Shown here piece by piece: positions 48,226 to 57,437 of a DNA stretch of 64,000 nt; within the stretch, counting starts at the first letter, position 1, and the number at the start of each line of letters is the position of its first letter. The notes under the pieces are model-generated. The model was not told where the DNA came from, made no database searches, and saw only the letters and a program-made list of their open reading frames with translations. The translations under genes were made by a program, and so were the position numbers. Source of the DNA: Staphylococcus piscifermentans (GTDB taxonomy: Bacteria; Bacillota; Bacilli; Staphylococcales; Staphylococcaceae); NCBI RefSeq assembly GCF_900186985.1, contig NZ_LT906447.1:620001-684000 (forward strand). The letters are read 5' to 3'.

Positions 48226-48924
48226 ATGTATGTAGAAAGAAGAGAAACGCTAAATATAAACGCGCTTAAAAGAGATGTCCAGCGCAATATTACAAAATTT
48301 CAAGACAATCATTATCAGATAGAAGAGCTTGTTGATTTTGTCAGCTTGCATCATTTATATGCTTCCGCCTTAGAAGAGGTCAGTACTAAACTCAGTATTT
48401 TAGATAATGATTTTCAGATTCTTTATGAACATAATCCGATCCATCATATGGAACGTCGCGTAAAGGAAATCAGCAGTTTAGTCCGAAAATTAGAAATGCG
48501 CGGGCTGCCTGTGACGACAGAGTCTGCGCGAGAGAACATTACGGATATTGCGGGTATTCGCGTAGTGTGCAATTACTTAGAAGATATCGAAGTGGTAGCT
48601 TCATTATTATTAAAACAAGCTGACGTCAAGCTGTTGAAAAGAAAAGACTATGTGAAAAGCCCGAAAGAGAAGGGCTACCGCAGTTTACATCTCGTAGTTT
48701 CAATTCCAGTATTTTTGACAGATAATGTAGAACATGTCCCAGTCGAAATCCAAATTCGCACAATCGGTATGGACATGTGGGCCAGCTTAGAACATAAATT
48801 GCGTTATAAGAATGCGACCGACACAGAGGTCTATCGAGATACACTCAAACAATGTGCAGAAGAAATCAAAGAAGTTGAAAGTAAGTTGCAACAAATGCAT
48901 GGAGAAATTTTAAAGCAGAACTAG
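48226..48924 (+). CDS. relP: Small alarmone synthetase RelP (GTP pyrophosphokinase family)
   Basis: A 232-residue single-domain (p)ppGpp synthetase. The synthetase motifs are present: [30 protein letters not shown] and [23 protein letters not shown]. There is no hydrolase or TGS/ACT domain. The N-terminus [10 protein letters not shown] resembles RelP/YwaC rather than RelQ. S. aureus RelP is induced by cell-wall stress. ACGGAGG precedes ATG 48226. The stop codon overlaps the first base of a dispersed-repeat copy. Confidence 0.87.
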   Translation: MYVERRETLNINALKRDVQRNITKFQDNHYQIEELVDFVSLHHLYASALEEVSTKLSILDNDFQILYEHNPIHHMERRVKEISSLVRKLEMRGLPVTTESARENITDIAGIRVVCNYLEDIEVVASLLLKQADVKLLKRKDYVKSPKEKGYRSLHLVVSIPVFLTDNVEHVPVEIQIRTIGMDMWASLEHKLRYKNATDTEVYRDTLKQCAEEIKEVESKLQQMHGEILKQN

Positions 48925-49043
48925 GGAGCGGGACAGAAATAATTTTTGATTAAAATTATTTCGTCTTCCCGCCCCGGCAAGGCTAACTAGAATAGAAAAA
49001 AGCTTGGGACAAGCGCATTTTCTATTCAGATAGCTACTGCCAA
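48924..49043 (+). repeat. Dispersed ~120-bp intergenic repeat, copy D
   Basis: Nearly identical to the complement of 355-476 over its whole length, with only a few substitutions visible by eye. It begins GGGAGCGGGACAG, has a GAAATAATTTTTG / AAAATTATTTC hairpin and ends AGATAGCTACTGCCAA. A terminator-like hairpin follows at 49066-49093. It begins on the last base of relP. Confidence 0.9.
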
Positions 49044-49063
49044 CTATATAAAGGAAGAAATAA

Positions 49064-49093
49064 GTAGGGGGGACAAAACTATGTCCTCCCTTT
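49064..49093 (+). terminator. Terminator after relP / repeat copy D
   Basis: GGGGGGACA / TGTCCTCCC stem with a 6-base loop, followed by TTTAATT. Confidence 0.7.
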
Positions 49094-49105
49094 AATTATG
49101 CGGGA

Positions 49106-49290
49106 GTGTCTAGAAAGCGGGTGAATCTGGGCACAAGTTTTAGAGAAGTGTCTAGAAAAGGGTGTAATCTGGACACAAGTTTCAGAGAAGTGTCTAGAAA
49201 AGGGTGTAATCTGGACACAAGTTTCAGAGAAGTGTCTAGAAAAGGGCGTAATCTAGACACAAGATTTGGAGAAGTGTCTAGAAAAGCACG
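49106..49290. repeat. Tandem hairpin repeat, five 42-bp units
   Basis: Units begin at 49106, 49148, 49190, 49232 and 49274; the last is truncated. Each starts GTGTCTAG and, about 22 bases on, carries CTGGACAC, CTGGGCAC or CTAGACAC, giving an 8-base hairpin. The fourth is perfect (GTGTCTAG / CTAGACAC). The loop is A/G-rich and the linker is AAGTTTCAGAGAA or close. The period of 42 creates a spurious reading frame of 14-residue repeats. No unique spacers, hence not CRISPR. Confidence 0.88.
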
Positions 49291-49959
49291 TTATCAATAG
49301 AGTTGTTATTTCTAATCCGCCCTTTATCTAACTTGAAGTTAAAAGAAAAATGGAATAGTTGACCAACACAAACAGTTATATGTACAAAAAAAGCAAAAAA
49401 GTTTGAAAAATGCATATTTAGTACTTGATTTATGTATAATTATGCGTTATACTTATATATGTAAGGTTGATAAAGAGAGTAAATACAACGAAATAACTTT
49501 TTGACTTTAATTGACCAAAGTATAAATATGCAATAATAAATCAGAGATTATAAAAATAGAAATGAAATTTATATTAAAAACAAGAATAGCGCAACGACTC
49601 ATTCTATAAATGACGCACGAGTTGCGCTCTACTTAATGAAGGTCGCATCAGAGAAGTGTTTGAGAAATGCTGGAAGCGGATATATAAAGATTGTAACCAA
49701 TGAGTGGCAACAACATTTGAATCACTCTTTTTCAAAACGTGTTACATCTGTAAAAGCAATCAAATCGCAGCATTCATCACAAGACTCAGACCTTTAAATG
49801 ACACAAGGCAGAAAAATAATAATCAATGATTTGTGTCACTTGCCACATGAAAGCAAGAACAAATGGAATTTTAAGAAAAGTGTGAAACAGTAATTCAAAT
49901 TACAAACAGATAGAAATTTTGATTATGGAGTTTCACCAATTAACGGAGGTTATAACTAT
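49291..49959 (+). promoter_or_regulatory. clpL upstream region with CtsR-like operator and long leader
   Basis: TTTGACTTTAATTGACC at 49500-49516 is, on the reverse strand, a 16-of-17 match to the CtsR heptad repeat RGTCAAANANRGTCAAA. TATAAATAT at 49521-49529 could be the -10 region, leaving a leader of roughly 400 bases. The leader holds two perfect 8-base inverted repeats with 24-25-base loops: AGCGCAAC/GTTGCGCT (49588-49628) and TGACACAA/TTGTGTCA (49799-49838). No credible gene lies in it. Confidence 0.65.
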
Positions 49960-52065
49960 ATGAATAACGGATTTTTCGGAAATGATTTTGACTCAATTTT
50001 TAGAAGAATGATGCAAGATATGCAAAACGCAGATGGAAATAAAAAATATTATATCAACGGCCGCGAAGTGTCACCTGAGCAATTGCAACAAATTCAACAA
50101 CAACAAGCTCAAGGCGGACAACCAGCACAAGGTGTTCAAGCAGGACAACCTGGTCAAGCTGGCGGCGGTCAAGGCGGCGACGATTACTTAGAAAAAATCG
50201 GCCGTAATTTAACACAAGAAGCTAAAGACGGTTTATTAGATCCAGTTATTGGCCGTGACAAAGAAATTCAAGACACTGCAGAAGTGTTAAGCCGTAGAAA
50301 TAAAAACAACCCTATCTTAGTAGGTGAAGCTGGTGTAGGTAAATCAGCAATTGTTGAAGGTTTAGCACAAGCCATTGTAAAAGGTAACGTGCCAGCTGCA
50401 ATTAAAGACAAAGAAATTATTGCAGTCGATATTTCTTCATTAGAAGCAGGCACACAATATCGTGGTGCTTTTGAAGAAAATATCCAAAACTTGATTAACA
50501 GTGTAAAAGAAAGAAAAAATGTCATCTTATTCTTTGATGAAATCCATCAAATTATCGGATCTGGTTCAACTGGCGGAGACTCAGGAAGCAAAGGCTTATC
50601 TGATATCATCAAACCAGCTTTAGGTCGTGGAGAAATTTCATTAATCGGTGCTACAACTCAAGACGAATACCGTAACAACATCTTGAAAGACCCAGCATTA
50701 GCACGTCGTTTCAACGAAGTAGTTGTCAAAGAACCTTCAGCTAAAGATACTGAAGAAATCTTGAAAGGTGTACGCGAAACATTCGAAAAACACCATAACG
50801 TGAAATTACCTGACGAAGTCTTAAAAGCATGTGTAGACTTATCTATTCAATATATTCCACAACGCTTATTACCAGATAAAGCTTTAGACATCTTGGATAT
50901 TACAGCTGCACACTTAGCTGCTAAAAATCCAGTTGTAGATAAAGTGGAAGTTGAAAAACAAATCAAAGAATTAGAAGATAAAAAATCTAAAGCAGTCAGC
51001 GAAGAAGCTTATTCTGAAGCAGATAAATATCAAAAACAAATTAAAGAATTACAAGACAGCTTAGAGTCAGGCAACGGCGAAGCTACAACAGCTACTGTAC
51101 AAGACGTGGCTGCTACTGTAGAACGTATTACTGGCATTCCAGTATCACAAATGGACGATAATGATATCGAGCGCTTGAAAAACATTTCAAAACGCTTAAA
51201 AGATAAAATTATCGGACAAGACAAAGCCGTTGAAATGGTGTCTCGTGCAATCCGCCGTAACCGTGCAGGATTCGACGAAGGCAACAGACCAATCGGCAGC
51301 TTCTTATTCGTAGGTCCTACTGGTGTAGGTAAAACAGAATTAGCTAAACAATTATCTATCGATTTATTCGGTAACAAAGAAGCACTCATCAAATTAGACA
51401 TGAGTGAATATATGGACCGTACAGCTGTATCTAAATTAATCGGTACAAGCGCTGGTTATGTTGGTTATGAAGATAACTCAAATACTTTAACTGAAAAAGT
51501 AAGACGTAATCCTTACTCAGTTATCTTATTCGATGAAATCGAAAAAGCAAACCCTCAAATCCTAACTTTATTATTACAAGTTATGGATGACGGTAACTTA
51601 ACAGACGGTCAAGGTAACGTCGTAAACTTCAAAAACACAATCATCATCTGTACTTCAAACGCTGGTTTCGGAGATGAAAGTGAAAAAGAACGCGAAGACT
51701 TAATGGAAGACCTTAAAAAATTCTTCCGTCCAGAATTCCTTAACCGCTTCAACGGTATCGTAGAATTCACTCACTTAGACAAAGATGCTTTACAAGACAT
51801 CATCAACTTATTACTTGACGATGTACAAAATACGCTTGAGAAAAAAGGCATCACACTAGAAGTCAGCCAAGATGCTAAAGATTGGTTAATCGACCAAGGT
51901 TACGACGAAGAACTAGGTGCACGCCCATTACGCCGTGTAGTTGAAAGAGAAGTACGTGACCGTATCACAGACTACTACCTAGAACACACTGACGTAAGTG
52001 ATGTTAAAGTCACATTAGAAGACGACAACATCTTAATCAATGGTGAAAAAGTAGATTCACTATAA
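49960..52065 (+). CDS. clpL: ATP-dependent Clp chaperone ClpL
   Basis: A 701-residue HSP100 protein. The N-terminus is short ([16 protein letters not shown], then a Gln/Gly-rich linker) rather than a double Clp-N domain. The first AAA module has Walker [10 protein letters not shown] near residue 122 and Walker [14 protein letters not shown]-like coiled middle ([17 protein letters not shown]) leads to a second AAA module ([10 protein letters not shown] near 452, [10 protein letters not shown]). There is no ClpP-binding tripeptide of ClpX type that I can see, consistent with a stand-alone disaggregase. Induced by heat in related species; the CtsR-like site agrees. Confidence 0.94.
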   Translation: MNNGFFGNDFDSIFRRMMQDMQNADGNKKYYINGREVSPEQLQQIQQQQAQGGQPAQGVQAGQPGQAGGGQGGDDYLEKIGRNLTQEAKDGLLDPVIGRDKEIQDTAEVLSRRNKNNPILVGEAGVGKSAIVEGLAQAIVKGNVPAAIKDKEIIAVDISSLEAGTQYRGAFEENIQNLINSVKERKNVILFFDEIHQIIGSGSTGGDSGSKGLSDIIKPALGRGEISLIGATTQDEYRNNILKDPALARRFNEVVVKEPSAKDTEEILKGVRETFEKHHNVKLPDEVLKACVDLSIQYIPQRLLPDKALDILDITAAHLAAKNPVVDKVEVEKQIKELEDKKSKAVSEEAYSEADKYQKQIKELQDSLESGNGEATTATVQDVAATVERITGIPVSQMDDNDIERLKNISKRLKDKIIGQDKAVEMVSRAIRRNRAGFDEGNRPIGSFLFVGPTGVGKTELAKQLSIDLFGNKEALIKLDMSEYMDRTAVSKLIGTSAGYVGYEDNSNTLTEKVRRNPYSVILFDEIEKANPQILTLLLQVMDDGNLTDGQGNVVNFKNTIIICTSNAGFGDESEKEREDLMEDLKKFFRPEFLNRFNGIVEFTHLDKDALQDIINLLLDDVQNTLEKKGITLEVSQDAKDWLIDQGYDEELGARPLRRVVEREVRDRITDYYLEHTDVSDVKVTLEDDNILINGEKVDSL

Positions 52066-52109
52066 GTTGTAAAGCGTCAATAAATACAAATCCTAAATAG
52101 CTATTAAAC

Positions 52110-52155
52110 AAGCACCTCGTTTCATTCCATAGCGTTTGAAGCGGGGTGCTTTTTA
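52110..52155 (+). terminator. Terminator after clpL
   Basis: AAGCACCTCGTTTCA pairs with TGAAGCGGGGTGCTT with one mismatch or wobble, followed by T5. Confidence 0.82.
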
Positions 52156-52239
52156 CATAAGAGAAAAAAGGGTATAGAATGCATTAAGCGTCTAATCACA
52201 GACCATTAAAACATATTATATTAATAGCGAGGTTGCATT

Positions 52240-52854
52240 ATGTTTATAGTCAATTTAATTATCGTACTCATCTTATTCTTATTAACCGGCTTTTTATCAG
52301 GACGCTACCAAGATAAATACCTATTTGCCAAATCCTTTTTAATCAGTGTAGGCATGGTGATTTCCGGATTCCTCTCACTCATAATTTCCGGATTCATCAT
52401 CTACTGGTTGCTCATTCGCTTACTCGGCGACCGCAGCAGCATCTTCGTACTCGGCATCATCATTATCTTATTTGCCGGAATCATGAACTATTTCATCGTT
52501 CATCAACTCGTTAAATGGAACGATTACAACGAAATGCTCGTCGCCATACTGGAATACTACATACAGTGGACCACCATCTTTTTCACACTCTACCAATTCT
52601 TGACCTCCAGTCCGCAGAACCTGAAGAGCATCGCCAAACTAGAAATCTCTACTGATACCCTAGATTTGAACCTGCTCAACATCATAATCCTGCCAGTCCT
52701 CCTCATCAGCTGGATCGCACTCGCCATGGTTCGTCTGTACATTAAAGACCATAAATGGGCCGAAGAAGAAAGCCAAGCACAAGACGAAGAGAACAAAGAG
52801 AACGATTCTAATTCTACTTCTGGAAAAGAAACCTCTGGAGAGCAGAAAAGCTGA
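52240..52854 (+). CDS. Uncharacterised membrane protein, acidic tail
   Basis: 204 residues: four or five hydrophobic segments in the first 165, then a cytoplasmic tail very rich in Glu, Asp, Asn and Ser. I do not recognise the family. Codons end unusually often in C; one 60-base block (52381-52440) is 30/60 G+C, well above the A+T-rich surroundings. GCGAGG precedes ATG 52240. It stands alone with its own terminator. Confidence 0.75.
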   Translation: MFIVNLIIVLILFLLTGFLSGRYQDKYLFAKSFLISVGMVISGFLSLIISGFIIYWLLIRLLGDRSSIFVLGIIIILFAGIMNYFIVHQLVKWNDYNEMLVAILEYYIQWTTIFFTLYQFLTSSPQNLKSIAKLEISTDTLDLNLLNIIILPVLLISWIALAMVRLYIKDHKWAEEESQAQDEENKENDSNSTSGKETSGEQKS

Positions 52855-52872
52855 AGAAAGTACCTCAAACCT

Positions 52873-52917
52873 AAAAGTGTTGGAGCTATCCGCCTGGAGC
52901 TCCAACACTTTTTTAAT
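52873..52917. terminator. Bidirectional terminator between the membrane-protein and paiB genes
   Basis: Perfect 15-base stem AAAAGTGTTGGAGCT / AGCTCCAACACTTTT, 10-base loop, T6 on the plus strand. It abuts the 3' end of paiB. Confidence 0.93.
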
Positions 52918-53509
52918 CCTGCTCATCCTTCATTGCGTCAGCCACGCCATTATGTTCATCTTCTAAATGGTGAATAATATTTTGATAATCCGTATGATTG
53001 CGGTTTTGACTCAATTTATAAGCAGCAAATACTTCTGATACTGTAATATGAAAACCGACCACACCATGAATTTGCTGCAAGGTCTCTTCAGACAAATTGT
53101 CCCAGCGTGCACCGTCCTTTTTTTCAAAGCGGTTTAATAACTGTATCAAATCCTGCTTTACTTCACCCTCAGTTAATAAGGCGGGTTGGCCATATACTTG
53201 AATACTTTGATAATCCCATGTCGGTACATCTTCGTGACCATACCAGGTAGAGGAAACATAAGCATCTGGTCCTTGAAAGATGATTAAGACCTCATCACTA
53301 TGTTCTAAAGTGTGCCACTGCGGATTCGCTTTCGCAAAGTGGCCTGCGAGTATTAAACTTTCGCCATCTTCATGAATCAGTATCGGTAAATGCGTTGCTA
53401 AAGGGCGTCCGTTTTCAGCAGTCGAAACAATGGTCGCAAAAGGATGATCATGAATAAAAGCTTTGATTTTGTTCATGTTATGTTCTTGATAATACTTCGG
53501 AATATACAT
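52913..53509 (-). CDS. paiB: PaiB-family FMN-binding protein
   Basis: About 198 residues of the PaiB split-barrel family. The MYIPKYYQEHNMNKIKAFI start and the IVSTAENGRPLATHLP, YVSSTWYGHEDVPTWDYQSI and VVGFHITV segments are typical. PaiB of B. subtilis negatively affects sporulation and protease genes; in staphylococci its role is unclear and a flavin-linked enzyme is possible. Start ATG 53509 fits GGAGG at 8 bases; the ATG two codons earlier is only 2 bases from it. Confidence 0.88.
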   Translation of the reverse strand: MYIPKYYQEHNMNKIKAFIHDHPFATIVSTAENGRPLATHLPILIHEDGESLILAGHFAKANPQWHTLEHSDEVLIIFQGPDAYVSSTWYGHEDVPTWDYQSIQVYGQPALLTEGEVKQDLIQLLNRFEKKDGARWDNLSEETLQQIHGVVGFHITVSEVFAAYKLSQNRNHTDYQNIIHHLEDEHNGVADAMKDEQD

Positions 53510-53560
53510 TTTCATCGCCTCCAAGTCTCACTTTATTATTCCTTTTTTTATGAAAATTAA

Positions 53561-53574
53561 TGTAAGCGATTGCA
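53561..53574 (+). promoter_or_regulatory. cre-like site upstream of gntR
   Basis: TGTAAGCGATTGCA differs from the CcpA consensus at one base (position 12). It is 23 bases upstream of the GntR operator and about 66 bases before gntR, so it should place the gluconate operon under carbon-catabolite repression. Confidence 0.7.
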
Positions 53575-53596
53575 TTTATAGCGAATTTGTATTAAT

Positions 53597-53614
53597 ATAC
53601 TTGTATACAAGTAT
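53597..53614. promoter_or_regulatory. GntR operator
   Basis: ATACTTGTATACAAGTAT is a perfect 18-base palindrome and, as I recall it, equals the operator bound by B. subtilis GntR. It lies 25 bases before the gntR start, so GntR represses its own operon until gluconate is present. Confidence 0.93.
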
Positions 53615-53639
53615 GTAGAAGCAAGGGGTTGTACTACAC

Positions 53640-54320
53640 ATGGGAGAAAATTATCCACAACAATGGATGGATAGCATGACAACGGGGGAGAAAGTCGCAG
53701 CTGAATTAAGACTGCAAATTGTAGAGGGGAATATAGAAGCTGGAACATGTTTGACAGAAAATCAAGTTGCCAAACAATTTAATGTCAGTCGTTCGCCTGT
53801 GCGCGATGCATTTAAATTATTAAAACAAGATCAATTGATTTGTTTAGAACGTATGGGCGCTGATGTACTGCATTTCGGCGAGGGAGAACGCCGTGAAATT
53901 TATGATTTGCGTATCATGATGGAATCTTTTGCTTTTACCAAAGTCAAGGACCATCAAAGAATAGAATTAGCGAAAGAAATGCGCAAACATTTAGAAATGA
54001 TGAAAGTCGCTGTACAATTTCAAGATGCAGAGGCTTACACTGAACATGATATCAAGTTTCACGAAGTCTTAATTTATGCGACACAACATCGTTATCTGCT
54101 CAGCAGTTGGAATAATTTGAAGCCTTTAATGTTGTGTTTGATTTTGTTATCGATGAGAAAACGGATGCGTGAAGAGCCTGAAGACTTTGAACGTATTCAT
54201 CACAATCACGAGGTATATGCAGAAGCAGTTGAGAAAAATGACACAGCACAATTAAAAGAAGCGTTCCATTTGAATTTTGATGATGTAGGAGATAACATTG
54301 CTGGTTTGTTTTATAGATGA
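53640..54320 (+). CDS. gntR: Gluconate operon repressor GntR
   Basis: A 226-residue GntR/FadR-type regulator. The N-terminal winged helix-turn-helix (LTENQVAKQFNVSRSPVRDAF, about residues 39-59) precedes an all-helical FCD effector domain (EIYDLRIMMESFAF onward). First gene of gntRKP; gntK follows after 25 bases. The perfect operator just upstream supports autoregulation. AAGGGG stands 11 bases before ATG 53640. Confidence 0.94.
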   Translation: MGENYPQQWMDSMTTGEKVAAELRLQIVEGNIEAGTCLTENQVAKQFNVSRSPVRDAFKLLKQDQLICLERMGADVLHFGEGERREIYDLRIMMESFAFTKVKDHQRIELAKEMRKHLEMMKVAVQFQDAEAYTEHDIKFHEVLIYATQHRYLLSSWNNLKPLMLCLILLSMRKRMREEPEDFERIHHNHEVYAEAVEKNDTAQLKEAFHLNFDDVGDNIAGLFYR

Positions 54321-54345
54321 TTTAACTTTTGGAGGAGGATAAGCC

Positions 54346-55881
54346 ATGAAGTATATGATTGGGGTCGATGTCGGCACAACAAGTACAAAGTCAGTTTTGT
54401 ATGATGAAAATGGACAATTTATACGTAAACACAACATTGGTTACGATATGGATACACCTAACGTTGACACTTCCGAAGAGAATCCTGATGAAATTTTTGA
54501 CGCAGTATTGATGACTATCAAAGCTGTGATTCGTGAAGAAAGGGTAGCTGCAGAGGATGTTAAATTGATTGCCTTCAGTGCACAAATGCATAGTTTGATA
54601 GCAATGGACAATAACCAACAACCTCTCACTGAGAGTATTACTTGGGCGGATAACCGCGCGAGCAAATATGCAGAAGCTATCCACTCTGAACATAATGGGC
54701 ATGAGATTTATAAACGTACAGGAACACCGATTCATCCTATGTCGCCGTTATCTAAGATTTTTTGGATGAAACATGAGAAACCAGAAATTTATAACAACGC
54801 TAAGAAATATATCGATATTAAAAGCTATATCTTATATCAACTTTATGGCAAATATGTAATGGATCAATCTATTGGTTCAGCGACAGGCATGATGAATCTA
54901 GAAACATTAGATTGGGATAATGAAGCGCTAGATTTACTTGGCATCACTAAAGACCAATTACCTGAATTAGTACCTACAACATACGTGATGACTGGTATGA
55001 AACACCGTTATTCTAATTTATTGGGTATTAAACCTGATACTCCGATTATTGTAGGTGCCAGCGATGGTGTGCTTTCTAACTTAGGGGTGAACAGTTATAA
55101 AAAAGGAGAAGTGGCAGTCACTATTGGTACATCAGGTGCCATCAGAACAGTCATTGATCATCCGCGTACTGACGATAAAGGACGTATTTTCTGCTATGTC
55201 TTAACAGAAGACCAATATGTCATTGGCGGACCTGTTAATAATGGCGGCATCATTTTACGCTGGTTGCGTGATGAGCTCTTAGCGAGTGAAGTCGAAACAG
55301 CTAAACGACTTGGTGTCGATCCTTACGATGTCTTAACTAAGATTGCCAGCCGTGTAGAACCAGGCGCCAAAGGTTTAATCTTCCATCCTTATCTGGCTGG
55401 AGAACGTGCACCGCTCTGGAATGCGAATGCGCGTGGCTCTTACTTTGGTCTTACATTAGCGCATAAAAAAGAACACATGATCAGAGCAGCGCTTGAAGGT
55501 GTGCTTTACAATCTTTATACCGTATATCTGGCTCTAATTGAAGTGATGGGAGAAACACCGACAGCGATTAAAGCCACAGGCGGTTTTGCGAAAAGTGAAG
55601 TATGGCGTCAAATGATGGCAGATATCTTTGCGACAGATGTCATCGTGCCTGAAAGTTATGAAAGTTCATGTTTAGGCGCTTGTGTACTTGGTCTGAAAGC
55701 ACTCGGTGAGATTGACGATTTCTCTATTATTGAAGAAATGGTCGGTACTACACATGCACACGAACCGAACCAAGACGCTGTAGAAACATATCAGCAACTA
55801 ATCAGTATCTTTATTGATTTAAGTCGCTCTCTTGAAAGCCAATATGCTAAGATTGCAGACTTTCAACGTCATCATCTATAA
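54346..55881 (+). CDS. gntK: Gluconokinase
   Basis: A 511-residue FGGY-family kinase that makes 6-phosphogluconate. The N-terminal phosphate loop GVDVGTTSTKSVLYD, the AFSAQMH and GASDGVLSNLG segments, and the C-terminal ATGGFAKSEVWRQMMADIF signature are present. GGAGGAGG before ATG 54346. The product enters the pentose phosphate pathway; the 6-phosphogluconate dehydrogenase gene is not in the window. Confidence 0.95.
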   Translation: MKYMIGVDVGTTSTKSVLYDENGQFIRKHNIGYDMDTPNVDTSEENPDEIFDAVLMTIKAVIREERVAAEDVKLIAFSAQMHSLIAMDNNQQPLTESITWADNRASKYAEAIHSEHNGHEIYKRTGTPIHPMSPLSKIFWMKHEKPEIYNNAKKYIDIKSYILYQLYGKYVMDQSIGSATGMMNLETLDWDNEALDLLGITKDQLPELVPTTYVMTGMKHRYSNLLGIKPDTPIIVGASDGVLSNLGVNSYKKGEVAVTIGTSGAIRTVIDHPRTDDKGRIFCYVLTEDQYVIGGPVNNGGIILRWLRDELLASEVETAKRLGVDPYDVLTKIASRVEPGAKGLIFHPYLAGERAPLWNANARGSYFGLTLAHKKEHMIRAALEGVLYNLYTVYLALIEVMGETPTAIKATGGFAKSEVWRQMMADIFATDVIVPESYESSCLGACVLGLKALGEIDDFSIIEEMVGTTHAHEPNQDAVETYQQLISIFIDLSRSLESQYAKIADFQRHHL

Positions 55882-55912
55882 ATAATATAAGAGATGAGTC
55901 CATTAGAATAAG

Positions 55913-55940
55913 AACATCAGCGTAAAGCTGGTGTTTTTAT
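55913..55940 (+). terminator. Hairpin between gntK and gntP
   Basis: AACATCAGC / GCTGGTGTT stem with a 5-base loop and T5. It would attenuate read-through and lower gntP relative to gntK, unless gntP has its own promoter near TGTAAACGCTTCC (55951-55963), a cre-like half. Confidence 0.65.
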
Positions 55941-56000
55941 GAAAGGGAGATGTAAACGCTTCCTCCAATTGACTCATTATCACGAAAGTGAGGAAAAACT

Positions 56001-57362
56001 ATGTTTGGGGAAATTTGGCCGCTGATTACAGTGGTAATCGGAATTTTGATTTTATTAGCCTTAATTATTCTATTGAAGTTAAATACTTTTATTGCATTGA
56101 TTATTACCTCCATGGTTACTGCCATCTTACTGGGCATGCCATTAGACAAAGTAGTTGAAACCGTTGAAAAAGGAATGGGCAGCACGCTGGGTCACATCGC
56201 GATTATCTTCGGTTTAGGGGCTATCTTGGGTAAATTATTATCAGACGGTGGCGGTGCAACACGCATTGCTGATACCTTGATTGAAAAATTCGGTGAGAAA
56301 AATGTGCAATGGGCAATGGTAATTGCAGCATTCGTCATCGGTATTGCGTTATTCTTCGAAGTAGGATTAGTCTTATTAATTCCACTTGTCTTTACATTAG
56401 CAAAACGTACTAAAGTTTCACCATTGAAAATCGGTTTGCCGATGATTACTGCATTATCAGTGACACACGGTTTCTTGCCACCGCATCCTGGTCCAGTGGT
56501 TATTGCAAAAGAATTGCATGCTAATTTAGGACAAGTATTGATGTTCGGTATTATTATCGCCATTCCAGTAACTATTATTGCAGGACCGTTATTCGGCAGA
56601 ATCGCTCCGAAATTAACACCGACTGCTTATACACGTGAAGGCGATATTTCATCATTAGGTGCACAACGAGAATTTAAACCTTCCGAAATGCCAAGCTTCG
56701 GCATCAGTGTATTGACTGCTACTTTACCGGTTATTTTAATGTTAATTGCTACAATAGTGCAATTAGCTACCGGTTCTGTAGACGGCGGAAAGAATATTCT
56801 TGAAAAGATTATTTACTTCATCGGTACAGCTGATACAGCAATGTTAATCGCAGTATTATTCGCGATGTTTACAATGGGCTTTAAACAAGGACGTAAAAAT
56901 AAAGAAATTATGACTTCAGTTACAGAAGCGATTTATCCAATCGGTATGATGATCTTAATCATCGGCGGCGGCGGTACTTTCAAACAAGTACTCATCGACG
57001 GCGGTGTCGGCGATACGATTGCTAAAATGTTCGAAGGCTCTACAATGTCTCCAATCTTATTAGCATGGATTGTCGCAGCAGTCTTAAGATTAGCACTCGG
57101 TTCAGCAACCGTTGCAGCGATTTCTACTACAGGTATCGTGTTGCCATTGCTTCAAGCAAGCGATGTCAACGTCGCACTTGTAGTATTGGCAATCGGTGCC
57201 GGAAGTGTTATCTGTTCACACGTCAACGATGCCGGATTCTGGATGTTCAAAGAATATTTCGGACTGACAGTTAAAGAAACATTCTTAACATGGTCACTTC
57301 TGGAAACAGTTATTTCTGTATCTGGTATCATTTTCATCTTATTTATCAGCTTATTTGTATAA
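56001..57362 (+). CDS. gntP: Gluconate permease
   Basis: A 453-residue, 12-14-helix permease of the GntP family (gluconate:H+ symporter). The conserved FGLGAILGKLLSDGGGATRIA and LPPHPGPVVIAKEL motifs and the SVICSHVNDAGFWMFKEYF end are all present. Last gene of the gnt cluster. GTGAGGA before ATG 56001; separated from gntK by a hairpin. Confidence 0.95.
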   Translation: MFGEIWPLITVVIGILILLALIILLKLNTFIALIITSMVTAILLGMPLDKVVETVEKGMGSTLGHIAIIFGLGAILGKLLSDGGGATRIADTLIEKFGEKNVQWAMVIAAFVIGIALFFEVGLVLLIPLVFTLAKRTKVSPLKIGLPMITALSVTHGFLPPHPGPVVIAKELHANLGQVLMFGIIIAIPVTIIAGPLFGRIAPKLTPTAYTREGDISSLGAQREFKPSEMPSFGISVLTATLPVILMLIATIVQLATGSVDGGKNILEKIIYFIGTADTAMLIAVLFAMFTMGFKQGRKNKEIMTSVTEAIYPIGMMILIIGGGGTFKQVLIDGGVGDTIAKMFEGSTMSPILLAWIVAAVLRLALGSATVAAISTTGIVLPLLQASDVNVALVVLAIGAGSVICSHVNDAGFWMFKEYFGLTVKETFLTWSLLETVISVSGIIFILFISLFV

Positions 57363-57371
57363 GCACAAACT

Positions 57372-57400
57372 TCGGCGGCTACGGCTGCCGATTTTTTTGT
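57372..57400 (+). terminator. Terminator after gntP
   Basis: TCGGC / GCCGA outer stem with further inner pairing (GGC/GGCT region), followed by T7. Confidence 0.8.
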
Positions 57401-57437
57401 TATAGTAAAGATAATAGAGAAAAAGGCGGTGAGCAAG

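Noticed and set aside
49106-49300. Open frame of 14-residue repeats (EVSRKGCNLDTSFR-type) over the tandem array
   Set aside because: It exists only because the repeat period is 42. There is no good ribosome-binding site, and the sister arrays have a period of 43, which breaks any frame.
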